Shown: positions 54,891 to 62,624 of the stretch, one piece after another
Layout of the letters: each line of letters opens with the position of its first letter
Position numbering within the stretch: the stretch's first letter is position 1
Source of the DNA: an uncultured Kiritimatiellota bacterium
GTDB taxonomy: Bacteria; Verrucomicrobiota; Kiritimatiellia; RFP12; DVOR01
Direction of reading: 5' to 3'
DNA: 64,000 nt
Assembly (NCBI GenBank): GCA_944389945.1
Contig: CALXOF010000006.1
Location: 62,001 to 126,000 of the forward strand
The notes under the pieces: model-generated
The model's input: the letters and a program-made list of their open reading frames with translations, nothing else
The model's database searches: none
Told to the model about the DNA's origin: nothing
Position numbers and translations under genes: made by a program

Positions 54891-56771
54891 TTAGGGTTCT
54901 TTGGGGGAGATGGCGAGGGCGCGGAGGGCGTTGAGGATGGCGAGGAAGGCGACGCCGACGTCGGCGAAGACGGCGAGCCAGAGGTTGGCGAGGCCGAGGG
55001 CGCCGAGGATGAGGATGGCGGCTTTGACGCCGATGGCGAAGATGATGTTTTGCCAGGCGATGGTGAGGGTGCCGCGGGAGATGCGGATGGCGGCGGCGAG
55101 CTTGGAGGGGCGGTCGTCCATGAGTACGACGTCGGCGGCTTCGATGGCGGCGTCGGAGCCGAGGGCGCCCATGGCGACGCCGAGGTCGGCGCGGGCGAGG
55201 ACGGGGGCGTCGTTGATGCCGTCGCCGACGAAGGCGAGGCGGGCTTTGGGGGTGGCGTGGGTTTCGTTGAGGAGGCGCTCGAGGTGGGTGACTTTGTCGG
55301 CGGGGAGGAGTTTGGCGTGCCAGGCGTCGAGGCCGAGGGTTTCGGCGACGGCGCGTGCGGCGGGCTCGTTGTCGCCGGTGAGCATGACGGTTTTGCGGAC
55401 GCCGGCGTGGTGGAGGCCGTCGATGGCGGCTTTGGCGTCTTCTTTGGGTTGGTCTTGGGCGACGATGGCGCCGGCGTAGGTGCCGTCGATGGCGATCAGG
55501 ATGGTGGAGCCGGGGAGGGTGAGGGCGTCGGCAGGGGGCTCGATGGCGTTGGCGCGGAGGAGGGCGGCGTTGCCGGCGAGGATGGTGCGGCCGTGGACAT
55601 CGGCGGAGACGCCGCGGCCGGCGTGTTCGCGGAGGTTGGCGACGGCGGCGGGGTCGATGGGACTGGGTGCGGCGGCGACGATGGCTTTGGCGAGGGGGTG
55701 GGTGGAGGCGCTCTCGGCGTGGGCGGCGAGGGTGAGGAGGGTGGTGCGGTCGAAGCCTGGGGCGGGGAGGACTTGGGTGACGGCGAAGGCGCCGCGGGTG
55801 AGGGTGCCGGTTTTGTCGAAGACGACGGTGCGGACGTGGGCGAGGGTCTCGAGGGCGTTGCTGCCTTTGAGGAGGACGCCGCGGCGGCTGGCGGCGCCGA
55901 TGCCCCCGAAGAAGCTCAGCGGCACGGAGATGACGAGGGCGCAGGGGCAGGAGATGACCAGGAAGGTGAGCGCGCGGTAGACCCAGTCGCCCCAGGCGCC
56001 GCCGAAGAGGAGGGGCGGGGTGAGCGCCAGGAGGAGGGCGGCGATGCAGACGAAGGGGGTGTAGACGCGGGCGAAGCGGGTGATGAAGGCTTCGGTGCGG
56101 GCTTTGCGCTCGGCGGCTTCTTCAACGAGCTGGAGGATGCGGGCGACGGTGGAGTCGCCGTAGTGTTTGTCGGCGCGGATTTCGAGGAGGCCGGAGAGGT
56201 TGATGCAGCCGCTGGGGGCGGGGTCGCCGGGCAGCACGGGGCGGGGGAGGGATTCGCCGGTGAGGGCGGCGGTGTCGAGGGTGGATTCGCCTTTGAGGAT
56301 GGTGCCGTCGAGGGGGACGCGTTCGCCGGGGCGGACGAGGATGGTCTCGCCGACCTGGACTTCTTCGGGGTCGACGCGGAGGGTCTGGCCGCCGCGGAGG
56401 ACGTTGGCGAAGTCGGGGCGGATGTCCATGAGGGCGGCGATACTGCCGCGCGTGCGGCCGACGGCGTAGGCTTGGAACCACTCGCCCACCTGGTAGAAGA
56501 GCATGACGGCGGCGCCCTCGGCGAAGTCGCCCAGGGCCATCGCGCCGACCGAGGCGACGGCCATCAGGAAATTCTCGTCGAAGACTTCGCCGCGCAGGAT
56601 GTTGCGGAGCGACGCCCACAGGACGTCCCAGCCGGCGATGACGTAGGCCACGGCGAAGACGCCGCGCGCGGCCCAGCCGGAACAAAGCGTGTCAGGCACG
56701 CACCAGCCCGCCGCGAAGACGGCCAGGCCAATGAGGATGCGGATCAACTCAAGACGTTGTTTGCGGGACAT
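54891..56771 (-). CDS. Zn/Cd/Pb-type P1B heavy-metal ATPase without fused HMA domain
   Basis: 626 residues from ATG at 56771 (AAAGGA upstream). Exports divalent heavy metals. No N-terminal HMA domain: it starts straight into spans (ELIRILIGLAVFAAGWCVPD). Actuator loop with LTGESLPRPVLPGD; metal-site CPC in FLVISCPCALVISVPLSFFG (CPCALVISVP favours the Zn/Cd class); phosphorylation DKTGTLTRGAF; HPLAKAI; GDGINDAPVLARADLGVAMG. ZntA/CadA relatives usually carry a fused HMA; here a separate 71-residue HMA protein is encoded just upstream on the same strand. Confidence 0.93.
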   Translation of the reverse strand: MSRKQRLELIRILIGLAVFAAGWCVPDTLCSGWAARGVFAVAYVIAGWDVLWASLRNILRGEVFDENFLMAVASVGAMALGDFAEGAAVMLFYQVGEWFQAYAVGRTRGSIAALMDIRPDFANVLRGGQTLRVDPEEVQVGETILVRPGERVPLDGTILKGESTLDTAALTGESLPRPVLPGDPAPSGCINLSGLLEIRADKHYGDSTVARILQLVEEAAERKARTEAFITRFARVYTPFVCIAALLLALTPPLLFGGAWGDWVYRALTFLVISCPCALVISVPLSFFGGIGAASRRGVLLKGSNALETLAHVRTVVFDKTGTLTRGAFAVTQVLPAPGFDRTTLLTLAAHAESASTHPLAKAIVAAAPSPIDPAAVANLREHAGRGVSADVHGRTILAGNAALLRANAIEPPADALTLPGSTILIAIDGTYAGAIVAQDQPKEDAKAAIDGLHHAGVRKTVMLTGDNEPAARAVAETLGLDAWHAKLLPADKVTHLERLLNETHATPKARLAFVGDGINDAPVLARADLGVAMGALGSDAAIEAADVVLMDDRPSKLAAAIRISRGTLTIAWQNIIFAIGVKAAILILGALGLANLWLAVFADVGVAFLAILNALRALAISPKEP

Positions 56772-56877
56772 CGCAGGATTCCTTTCCAAAAGTCGCGTTG
56801 GCCACGTCAGGGCCTGTGGGCCTGGCCCCCTGGCCGGGGCGCCGTCCGCTCGCCGGGGTGGGGCGGACGCGGCGGCC
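56772..56877. other. gap between HMA protein and ATPase
   Basis: 106 bases, no promoter seen; the two genes are probably co-transcribed. Confidence 0.4.
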
Positions 56878-57093
56878 TCAGGCCATCACGACATCGGGTT
56901 CCATCTTGTGCACCAGGGCTTTCGCCGAGGCGATCACCTCGTCCCAGCGGGCATCGTCGCCTTCCAGGCTCATCCGCTGCGTGAGGAAGTTCACCGAGGC
57001 GTGCTCCACGCCTTCGAGCTTGGCGAGCGCACGCTCCAGTTTCGCCGCGCAATTCGCGCAATCAAGGCCCTTCAACCGGAAGGATTGTTTCAT
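56878..57093 (-). CDS. stand-alone HMA metal-binding protein
   Basis: 71 residues, the size of a metallochaperone. Metal motif GLDCANCAAKLERAL with CxxC at C15/C18; rest is the ferredoxin-like HMA fold (KLEGVEHASVNFLTQRMSLE). DCANC is the form seen in Zn/Cd ATPase N-domains, which suits its place in front of the ATPase lacking that domain. AAAGGAG 7 bases before ATG. Under a palindrome-bearing promoter. Confidence 0.9.
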   Translation of the reverse strand: MKQSFRLKGLDCANCAAKLERALAKLEGVEHASVNFLTQRMSLEGDDARWDEVIASAKALVHKMEPDVVMA

Positions 57094-57120
57094 GGCAGGA
57101 CTCCTTTCTGTCGCCCTTGG

Positions 57121-57138
57121 GTCAAACCTATGTTTGAC
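57121..57138 (-). promoter_or_regulatory. candidate metalloregulator operator
   Basis: GTCAAACCTATGTTTGAC, an inverted repeat with 7-bp arms around CTAT, between the promoter and the HMA gene. An ArsR/SmtB- or other metal-sensing repressor could bind here; no regulator gene is adjacent. Confidence 0.65.
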
Positions 57139-57151
57139 TGAAGACGGCGCT

Positions 57152-57181
57152 ATAGTACCGCAATCCGGGTGTTATTGTCAA
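57152..57181 (-). promoter_or_regulatory. consensus sigma70 promoter of the HMA-ATPase operon
   Basis: Minus strand TTGACA (57176-57181), 18-base spacer, TACTAT (57152-57157). The only perfect -35 noticed in the window; it fits a strong promoter held by a repressor at 57121-57138. Confidence 0.8.
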
Positions 57182-57194
57182 GCGTTCATTTGAG

Positions 57195-57621
57195 TGTTAG
57201 GCCACAGAAAAGGACTACCAGCGTGAGGGAACCGCAGATTGTTCCGTCGCTTCGCTAGGAAGACCTTTGGTGACACAGATTTTGGGCAGATTAAGGGCGT
57301 GCTACCGCACGCAGGACTGCCAGAATATCTTTACCACAAAGGTCACAAAGAACCACAAAGGACACAAAGGGAATTGGCTGATTAGCTGATTGGAGGGGTG
57401 TGGGGCGCTGCCTCACGCCCCGGCAGGGGTGGCAGGGCCACGCCCCTTCGTTCTCCCTGCACCCCCGGCACGTCTGCGACGTGCCAACTAGCACGGCGGA
57501 ATAACGTTGAAGAAAGCCAAGCTTCTAACCCTCTAAACTTCCAACCTTCCAATCGCCCCTGTCCCGCCGGCACGTCTGTGACGTGCCAAAAGGCGACAGA
57601 CCAAACTTCTAATTTCCTCGG
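57195..57621. repeat. mosaic of intergenic repeat modules
   Basis: No gene seen. AATCTG module (57225-57330) split by a 34-bp family B mini-element, CACAAAGG units (57336-57370), YAATCAGC-type units (57373-57392), GTGGGGCGCTGCCTCAC (57400-57416), GGCACGTCTGCGACGTGCC (57467-57485), GGAAGTTT-type units in reverse (57520-57550), a second GGCACGTCTGTGACGTGCC (57570-57588). Confidence 0.75.
57241..57274 (-). repeat. 34-bp mini-element, family B
   Basis: Exact reverse complement of 9208-9241, at the same place within the same host module. Confidence 0.75.
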
Positions 57622-58251
57622 TCAGAGGAGGCGGGGTGGGAGGAGGCGGAGGGTGGGGATGACGGGGAAGCCGGCGGTGGCGAGTCGGGTGGCGTTTTGG
57701 TGGCCGGCGGAGCAGAGGATGCAGTCCCAGCCTTGGGAGCGGGCGACTTCGGCGTCGTGGAGGGTGTCGCCGACGAGGAGGACGGGGCCTTGGAGGTTGA
57801 GGCCGCGGGCGGCGTCTTCTTTGGAGGCGCCGTCGTAGTTTCGGGAGCCGCGGATGAAGTCGAGGTAGGGGGTGAGGCCGAATTGGCGGAGCTGCATCTC
57901 GAGGATGCCTTGCTCAAGGGCGGAGAGGATGCCTTGGCGGATGCCGGCGGCGCGGAAGGCGAGGAGGGCCTCGCGGGCGCCGTCTTGGAGGCGGAGGTGG
58001 CGGGAGAAGAGGTAGCGCATGTGGAAGCTTTCACCGAGGGCCTCCCAGTCGAAGGGGGTGGCGGGGACCATGCCGAGCTCGCGGTAGAAGTCGGCGACGG
58101 GGAAGCGGAAGCGGGCGCGGTAGTCTTCTGCGGTGAGGGGGTGGAGGCGGTTGGCGCGGAGGATGGCGTTGAGGGCGTCGAGGCAGGCGCGGACGTCGTC
58201 GAGGAGGGTGCCGTTGAAGTCCCAGACGATGGTGCGGGGGGTGTTGGGCAT
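57622..58251 (-). CDS. HAD-superfamily phosphatase (phosphoglycolate phosphatase-like)
   Basis: 209 residues. Motif I IVWDFNGTLLDDVRACLDAL (nucleophile and acid aspartates; N replaces the more common D in DFDGT), a helical cap, motif II GILSALEQGI, motif III lysine in SRNYDGASKEDAA, motif IV LLVGDTLHDAEVARSQGWDC. Dephosphorylates a small metabolite in the cytoplasm; substrate unknown. Lies 39 bases after ftsW on the same strand. Confidence 0.88.
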   Translation of the reverse strand: MPNTPRTIVWDFNGTLLDDVRACLDALNAILRANRLHPLTAEDYRARFRFPVADFYRELGMVPATPFDWEALGESFHMRYLFSRHLRLQDGAREALLAFRAAGIRQGILSALEQGILEMQLRQFGLTPYLDFIRGSRNYDGASKEDAARGLNLQGPVLLVGDTLHDAEVARSQGWDCILCSAGHQNATRLATAGFPVIPTLRLLPPRLL

Positions 58252-58290
58252 GGGGGTGTTCCTTTCGGGCGGGGGTGGTTTTGGGGGAGG

Positions 58291-59409
58291 TTAGGTGAGG
58301 GAGATGAGGCGGCCGCCGGGGGGCGGGGGGAGGTCTTCTGCGGCGGAGGTGGTGCGCGCGACGCCGAGGAGGACGCCGATGGCGGCATAGGAGGAAAGGA
58401 GGGAGGAGCCGCCGTAGGAGAGGAAGGGGAGGGCGAGGCCTTTGGTGGGGAAGATGTGGGTGACGACGGCGATGTTGGCGAAGGCTTGGGCGCAGATGAG
58501 GGTGACGGCGCCGATGGCCAGGGCCATGCCTTGGCGGTCGGGGGCGCGGAGGGCGATGGCACAGCCGCAGAGGAGGATGAGGAAGTAGGCGGTGGCGACG
58601 GAGGCGGTGGCGACGAGGCCGAGGTCTTCGGCAATGACTGCTAAGATGAAGTCGGTATGACACTCGGGGAGGTAGTGTTCTTTTTGGATGCCGCGGCCAA
58701 GGCCGACGCCCCAGGCGCCGCCGTTCTGGAAGGCGATTTCGGATTGTTTGGCTTGGTAGTTTTCGCCTTCCTGCTCGTTGATGAGGCGGGCGCGGCGGTT
58801 GTCGTTGGTGAGGAGGAGTGCCGCGACGACGACGAGGGCGAGGAGAGCTGGGATGGCAATGCGGCGGAAGCGGGCGCCGCTGGTGAGGAGGGTGAGGCCG
58901 CAGAGGCCGCAAAGGATGAGGGTGCTGCCGAAGTCGGGTTGGCAGAGGACGAGCCCGAGGAGGATGCCGATGTAGGCCAAGGGGATGATGAAGCCGAGTT
59001 CCCAACGTTGGACCAGGGGGCCGATGCGGCCGAAGTAGCCGGAGATGAAAATGATGGCGCCGAGCTTGACGAACTCGGCGGGCTGGACGTTGATGGGGCC
59101 GAGGCCAATCCAGCGGCGGGAACCGGCAATGGTCTTGCCGATGCCGGGGACGAAGATCAGGAGCAGGGCTAAGAACATACCAATGGCGAGGCACCAAAGG
59201 AAGGTCTTGTTGAGGTAGAGGTGGTAGTCGAGGCGGTAGAAGAGGGTCATCATGCAGAGGCCAGCAACGAAGAAGGCGGACTGCATGATGACGTAGTGGT
59301 AAGGATGGTCGGCAGCCTCGATTTTACCGACGTAGGAAAGGGTGAGGATGCCCAGGAGGGTGAGCCCAAAGGCGAGCGCGAAGATGGTTCTGGCGCAGAA
59401 GCGAATCAT
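58291..59409 (-). CDS. ftsW: SEDS-family peptidoglycan polymerase (FtsW/RodA)
   Basis: 372 residues, about ten spans. VPGIGKTIAGSRRWIGLGPI, NVQPAEFVKLGAIIFISGY (catalytic-loop region), LVLCQPDFGSTLILCG, AFQNGGAWGVGLGRGIQKEH, LPECHTDFILAVIAEDLGLV, FPTKGLALPFLSYGGSSLLS: a complete SEDS signature, closer to FtsW than to RodA. Inner membrane glycan-strand polymerase of septal or side-wall growth. No mur/fts cluster is nearby. ATG at 59409 has GGAG upstream. Confidence 0.93.
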   Translation of the reverse strand: MIRFCARTIFALAFGLTLLGILTLSYVGKIEAADHPYHYVIMQSAFFVAGLCMMTLFYRLDYHLYLNKTFLWCLAIGMFLALLLIFVPGIGKTIAGSRRWIGLGPINVQPAEFVKLGAIIFISGYFGRIGPLVQRWELGFIIPLAYIGILLGLVLCQPDFGSTLILCGLCGLTLLTSGARFRRIAIPALLALVVVAALLLTNDNRRARLINEQEGENYQAKQSEIAFQNGGAWGVGLGRGIQKEHYLPECHTDFILAVIAEDLGLVATASVATAYFLILLCGCAIALRAPDRQGMALAIGAVTLICAQAFANIAVVTHIFPTKGLALPFLSYGGSSLLSSYAAIGVLLGVARTTSAAEDLPPPPGGRLISLT

Positions 59410-59428
59410 GTCGGGGCTCCGTGGGGGC

Positions 59429-59456
59429 AAAAAAGGGCGCGGCGTGGCCGCGCCCT
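59429..59456 (-). terminator. Rho-independent terminator of the LysM gene
   Basis: Minus strand GGGCGCGGC-CAC-GCCGCGCCC followed by TTTTTTG, between the LysM stop and the ftsW start. Confidence 0.85.
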
Positions 59457-59474
59457 GTCAATCGCCGGGCGATC

Positions 59475-60494
59475 TTATTGGGCGGCGCCGGCGGGGATTT
59501 TGAGGGTGGTGCCGGGGGCGACCTCGGTGGTGGCGTCGTCAAGGCCGTTGGCGGCGCGGAGGGTGGAGAGCGTCACGCCCCACTTGATGGCGACCTGGAC
59601 GAGGTCTTCGCCGGGCTGGACGACGTAGGTCTGGGTGTCGGCCGCGGGGGCGGGGGGCGGCGGGGGCAGGGCTTCGGCGCCGAGGCCTTCCTCGACGGGC
59701 GGGGGCGGGAGCGGCTCGGGCTGGGCGATGGGGGCGGGCTCTTCCTTGGGCTCTTCGGCCTTGGGGGCGACGGGGGCGGCGGGCTTGGGCTCGGTCTTCT
59801 TGGGCGTGGGCTTGGCGGCGGAGTTGTCCTTCAGGGTGATGACGCGGCCGCGGGCCTTGGCGCCGGGGATGGAGAGCTTCTGGCCAACGAAGATGGTGTC
59901 GCCCTTCAGGTTGTTGGCCTTCTGGATGGTGGCGATGGAGACGCCGTGGGTGAGGGCGATACCGCCAAGGACGTCGCCGGGCTGGACGACGTAGACGGTG
60001 GAGCCCTTGGCGGGGGCGGCGGCGGGCTTGGCGGCGCGCGGCTTGGGGGCCTTGGTGACGTCGGTGCCGGCGGGGAGGTAGACCTTCTGGCCGATCATGA
60101 GGCGGTCGGGGTTGCCGCGCAGGGAGGGGTTGAGGGCCAGGATGTCGGCCTGGCGGACGCCGAAGCGGACGGAGAGCGCGCTGATGGAGTCACCCGCGGT
60201 GACGGTGTAGGCGACCGGCTTGGGGTGCTCGATGGGCTTGACGGGCTTGGCCTCGACGGGCGCGGGCGCCGGGGTGGCCTCGGGCGCGGTCTCGATGACC
60301 GGGAGCGGCTCGGCCTCGGTGGGCTCGATAACGGGCTCGGCGGCGACCTCGGCCTGCTCTTGACGCTCTTCGGCGGCGGTGACCTCGGCGGCCTCGAGAC
60401 GGGCGCGGTCTGCGGAGGCGGTTTGCTTGGTGGCGCAGCCGGTGATCAACGCGGCGGCGGCAAGGGAAAGGGTGACGAGCACTTGCTGCTTCAT
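59475..60494 (-). CDS. LysM-repeat lipoprotein
   Basis: 339 residues. Lipoprotein signal MKQQVLVTLSLAAAALITGC. An Ala/Glu/Pro-rich linker leads to three LysM domains: YTVTAGDSISALSVRFGVRQ (about 125-170), YVVQPGDVLGGIALTHGVSI (about 195-240) and YVVQPGEDLVQVAIKWGVTL near the C-terminus, with a second proline-rich linker between the last two. Binds peptidoglycan; no catalytic domain is attached, so it is a wall-anchoring or scaffold protein. ATG at 60494 has AGGAG upstream. Confidence 0.9.
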   Translation of the reverse strand: MKQQVLVTLSLAAAALITGCATKQTASADRARLEAAEVTAAEERQEQAEVAAEPVIEPTEAEPLPVIETAPEATPAPAPVEAKPVKPIEHPKPVAYTVTAGDSISALSVRFGVRQADILALNPSLRGNPDRLMIGQKVYLPAGTDVTKAPKPRAAKPAAAPAKGSTVYVVQPGDVLGGIALTHGVSIATIQKANNLKGDTIFVGQKLSIPGAKARGRVITLKDNSAAKPTPKKTEPKPAAPVAPKAEEPKEEPAPIAQPEPLPPPPVEEGLGAEALPPPPPAPAADTQTYVVQPGEDLVQVAIKWGVTLSTLRAANGLDDATTEVAPGTTLKIPAGAAQ

Positions 60495-60539
60495 GTGAGA
60501 ACTCCTGGGCTTTCGGGCGCTTCCGCCCAACACATCTAT

Positions 60540-60548
60540 ATACTAGCA
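60540..60548 (-). promoter_or_regulatory. probable extended -10 promoter of the LysM gene
   Basis: Minus strand TGCTAGTAT, 45 bases before the ATG. Confidence 0.5.
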
Positions 60549-60871
60549 AAAGCCCCCCCCCGCCGCAAGCGTTATTGGGGCGGCTCCGCCGCCCCAATAA
60601 CGCGGAGAACGGAAAACGGAGAACGGAGAACGGAACGCGCGGCAAGCGCGCGACGGGCAAGCCGTTGTCCAACAGTCATTCTGGCAGTACTGCCGGCGGC
60701 AGCCGGCCCCTAATCGGCTCCAATCGGCGGAATCGGCGGTTCCCTTGGTCGTCTCAGGCGACGCGGTAGGACCAATAGGACCTATAGGACGAATAGGACG
60801 ATGGCTGACGCCGCTTTGGACGACGATTTATCCGTCGCGCGCTTGCCGCGCGCATCTGTTCTCCGTTCTCC
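60549..60871. repeat. mosaic of intergenic repeat modules
   Basis: No gene seen. TTATTGGGGCGGC/GCCGCCCCAATAA long hairpin (60571-60600), ACGGAGAAC units (60603-60634), CGCGCGGCAAGCGCGCG hairpin (60636-60652), CTGCCGGCGGCAGCCGG and AATCGGCG module (60686-60745), GGACCTATAGGAC-type 9-bp units (60768-60800), CGCGCGCTTGCCGCGCG hairpin (60835-60851). Confidence 0.75.
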
Positions 60872-60907
60872 AAAAAGAAAAGAGGCACCCGCGGGGGTGC
60901 CTCTTTT
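60872..60907 (-). terminator. Rho-independent terminator of rpsO
   Basis: Minus strand AAAAGAGGCACCC-CCGC-GGGTGCCTCTTTT followed by CTTTTTG; 21 bases past the rpsO stop and active in either direction in principle. Confidence 0.9.
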
Positions 60908-60927
60908 CTTTGGCCCGAACGGGCCAC

Positions 60928-61185
60928 TCAGCGGCGCAGGCCGAGGTCGGCGACCACCTTGCGGTAGGCTTCCTCGTTGGTGCGCTTGAGGTAATCCAAA
61001 AGCTTGCGGCGGTTGTTCACCATGCGGATGAGGCCGTAACGGGAGGAGTTGTCCTTCTTGTTGGCCTTCAGGTGCTCGGTGAGCTGCTCGATGCGCTTGG
61101 TGAGCGTGGCGATCTGCACTTCGCTGGAGCCGGTGTCGCGCTCGTGACGGCGGAACTGCTCGCGGATGGCGTTTTTGTCGATCAT
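60928..61185 (-). CDS. rpsO: 30S ribosomal protein S15
   Basis: 85 residues. [60 protein letters not shown] and [20 protein letters not shown] are the complete S15 sequence (16S rRNA central-domain binder). AGAGGAC ribosome site. No pnp follows; it stands alone with its own terminator. Confidence 0.97.
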   Translation of the reverse strand: MIDKNAIREQFRRHERDTGSSEVQIATLTKRIEQLTEHLKANKKDNSSRYGLIRMVNNRRKLLDYLKRTNEEAYRKVVADLGLRR

Positions 61186-61294
61186 GGTGTCTGTCCTCTT
61201 TTGTGGGGTGTACACCTTTCTCAGCCGCCCCGGACTTCGGGGCTTGCCCGCAACGGGGAACGTATCCTAAGACACGTCGCAGGAAAGTCCCGGT
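61186..61294 (-). promoter_or_regulatory. rpsO 5' leader with two GC hairpins, candidate S15 autoregulatory element
   Basis: Hairpins CCCCG-GACTT-CGGGG (61228-61242) and CCCG-CAA-CGGG (61247-61257) precede the ribosome site. S15 represses its own mRNA through leader structures in many bacteria; the exact type here cannot be assigned by eye. Confidence 0.4.
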
Positions 61295-61324
61295 AAGATA
61301 CCACAATCCACCCGCCGAACGCAA
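61295..61324 (-). promoter_or_regulatory. promoter of rpsO
   Basis: Minus strand TTGCGT (61319-61324), 18-base spacer ending TGG, -10 TATCTT (61295-61300). Back to back with the promoter of the next gene. Confidence 0.55.
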
Positions 61325-61330
61325 GGGTTT

Positions 61331-61339
61331 TGCTATACT
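61331..61339 (+). promoter_or_regulatory. extended -10 promoter, leaderless start of the epimerase gene
   Basis: TGCTATACT followed by 7 bases and the ATG at 61347, so the mRNA should begin at the start codon. No ribosome site precedes the ATG. Confidence 0.7.
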
Positions 61340-61346
61340 GTTTGCC

Positions 61347-62303
61347 ATGGAAAAGGTTCTTATCACCGGTGGTGCCGGGTTCATCGGCGCCAATCTCGCC
61401 CGCCGACTGCTCGCCGACGGCCACAGCGTCACCATCCTGGATGACTTCTACACCGGTCAGCGCGCCAACCTGGCCGGCCTCCCCGTCACCCTGCTGGAGC
61501 AGGATGTCCGCGACCCCATCCCCGGCGACTACGACTGGATCTTCAGCCTGGCCTGCCCCGCCTCGCCCCCGCACTACCAGCGCGACCCGCTCTTCACCCT
61601 CACCACCTCCATCGACGGCATCCGCCGCGTGCTAGAGGCGGCCGAGCGTTGCGGCGCGCGCGTCCTCCACGCCTCCACCAGCGAGGTCTACGGCGACCCG
61701 CTCGTCCACCCCCAGCCCGAGACCTACTGGGGCCACGTGAACACCCTGGGCATCCGCAGCTGCTACGACGAAGGCAAGCGTGCCGCCGAGGTCTTCGCCC
61801 TGGAGCACCGCCGTGCCCGCGGCACCGACGTCCGCCTCGTCCGCATCTTCAACACCTACGGCCCCTTCATGGACCCCAAGGACGGCCGCGTGGTCTCCAA
61901 CTTCATCCTCCAAGCCCTGCGCGGCGAGCCCATCACCCTCTACGGCGACGGCGGCCAGACCCGCAGCTTCCAGTTCGTCGACGACCTCGTGGCCGGCTTC
62001 CTGGCCTACATCCGCGCCGACAAGGCCACGCTGGACGCCTTCTTCGCCTCCAAGGGCTACGCCATCCCCGTCCTCAACATGGGTAACCCCGGCGAATTCA
62101 CCGTCCGCCAGCTTGCCGAGGAAGTCCTCCGCCAGCTCCCCGAAAGCAAGAGCGAGCTGGTGACCCGTCCCCTCCCCGGCGACGACCCCAAGCGCCGCAA
62201 GCCCAATGTGTCCTGGGCCAAAGAATGCCTCGGCTGGGAGCCCCACATCCCCCTCCGCGACGGCCTCGCGAAGACCATCGCCTACTTCCGTGCCCTCGCA
62301 TGA
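61347..62303 (+). CDS. UDP-glucuronate decarboxylase-type (UDP-xylose synthase) SDR epimerase
   Basis: 318 residues. [20 protein letters not shown] Rossmann start; YDWIFSLACPASPPHYQRDP and HASTSEVYGDPLVHPQPETY are the UXS signature; catalytic Tyr/Lys in IRSCYDEGKRAAEVFALEHR; TRSFQFVDDLVAGF; PNVSWAKECLGWEPHIPLRD. Makes UDP-xylose from UDP-glucuronate for surface glycans. The insert FFASKGYAIPVLNMGNPGEF is longer than usual around residue 235. Likely leaderless. Confidence 0.9.
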   Translation: MEKVLITGGAGFIGANLARRLLADGHSVTILDDFYTGQRANLAGLPVTLLEQDVRDPIPGDYDWIFSLACPASPPHYQRDPLFTLTTSIDGIRRVLEAAERCGARVLHASTSEVYGDPLVHPQPETYWGHVNTLGIRSCYDEGKRAAEVFALEHRRARGTDVRLVRIFNTYGPFMDPKDGRVVSNFILQALRGEPITLYGDGGQTRSFQFVDDLVAGFLAYIRADKATLDAFFASKGYAIPVLNMGNPGEFTVRQLAEEVLRQLPESKSELVTRPLPGDDPKRRKPNVSWAKECLGWEPHIPLRDGLAKTIAYFRALA

Positions 62304-62624
62304 GGGCGCGGGGCGCTGACGTTTGGAGAACGGAGAACGGAAAACGGAGAACGGAGCGCGCGACAAGCGCGCGACCGGTAAAACCAAGGAAGAACCGTGA
62401 TGGTCATGCCCCCAAACAGAACCGCTCACGTCTTATCCATCGCCCCGCAGGGGCGCCTCCTGTATCTCCTGAATCTCCTGTATCTCCTGACATTCTGGCG
62501 TCCTGCCGGCGGCAGCCGGCCCCTAATCGGCTCCAATCTGCGGAATCGGCGGTTCCCCATTCTGGCAGCCTTTGCGTTCCTTTGTGCCCTTTGTGGGTGC
62601 CCGCGCAGCGACGCGTAGGGTGAG
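62304..62624. repeat. mosaic of intergenic repeat modules
   Basis: No gene supported. ACGGAGAAC units (62324-62356), CGCGCGACAAGCGCGCG hairpin (62358-62374), GCCCCGCAGGGGC hairpin (62443-62455), CTCCTGTAT 9-bp units (62457-62490), CCTGCCGGCGGCAGCCGG and AATCGGC module (62502-62560). The ORFs here translate the repeats and resemble those from other gaps. Confidence 0.75.

Noticed and set aside
62397..62618. ORF reading LLYLLNLLYLLTF with a hydrophobic stretch
   Set aside because: Translation of CTCCTGTAT-type repeats; similar peptides come from the same modules in other gaps.
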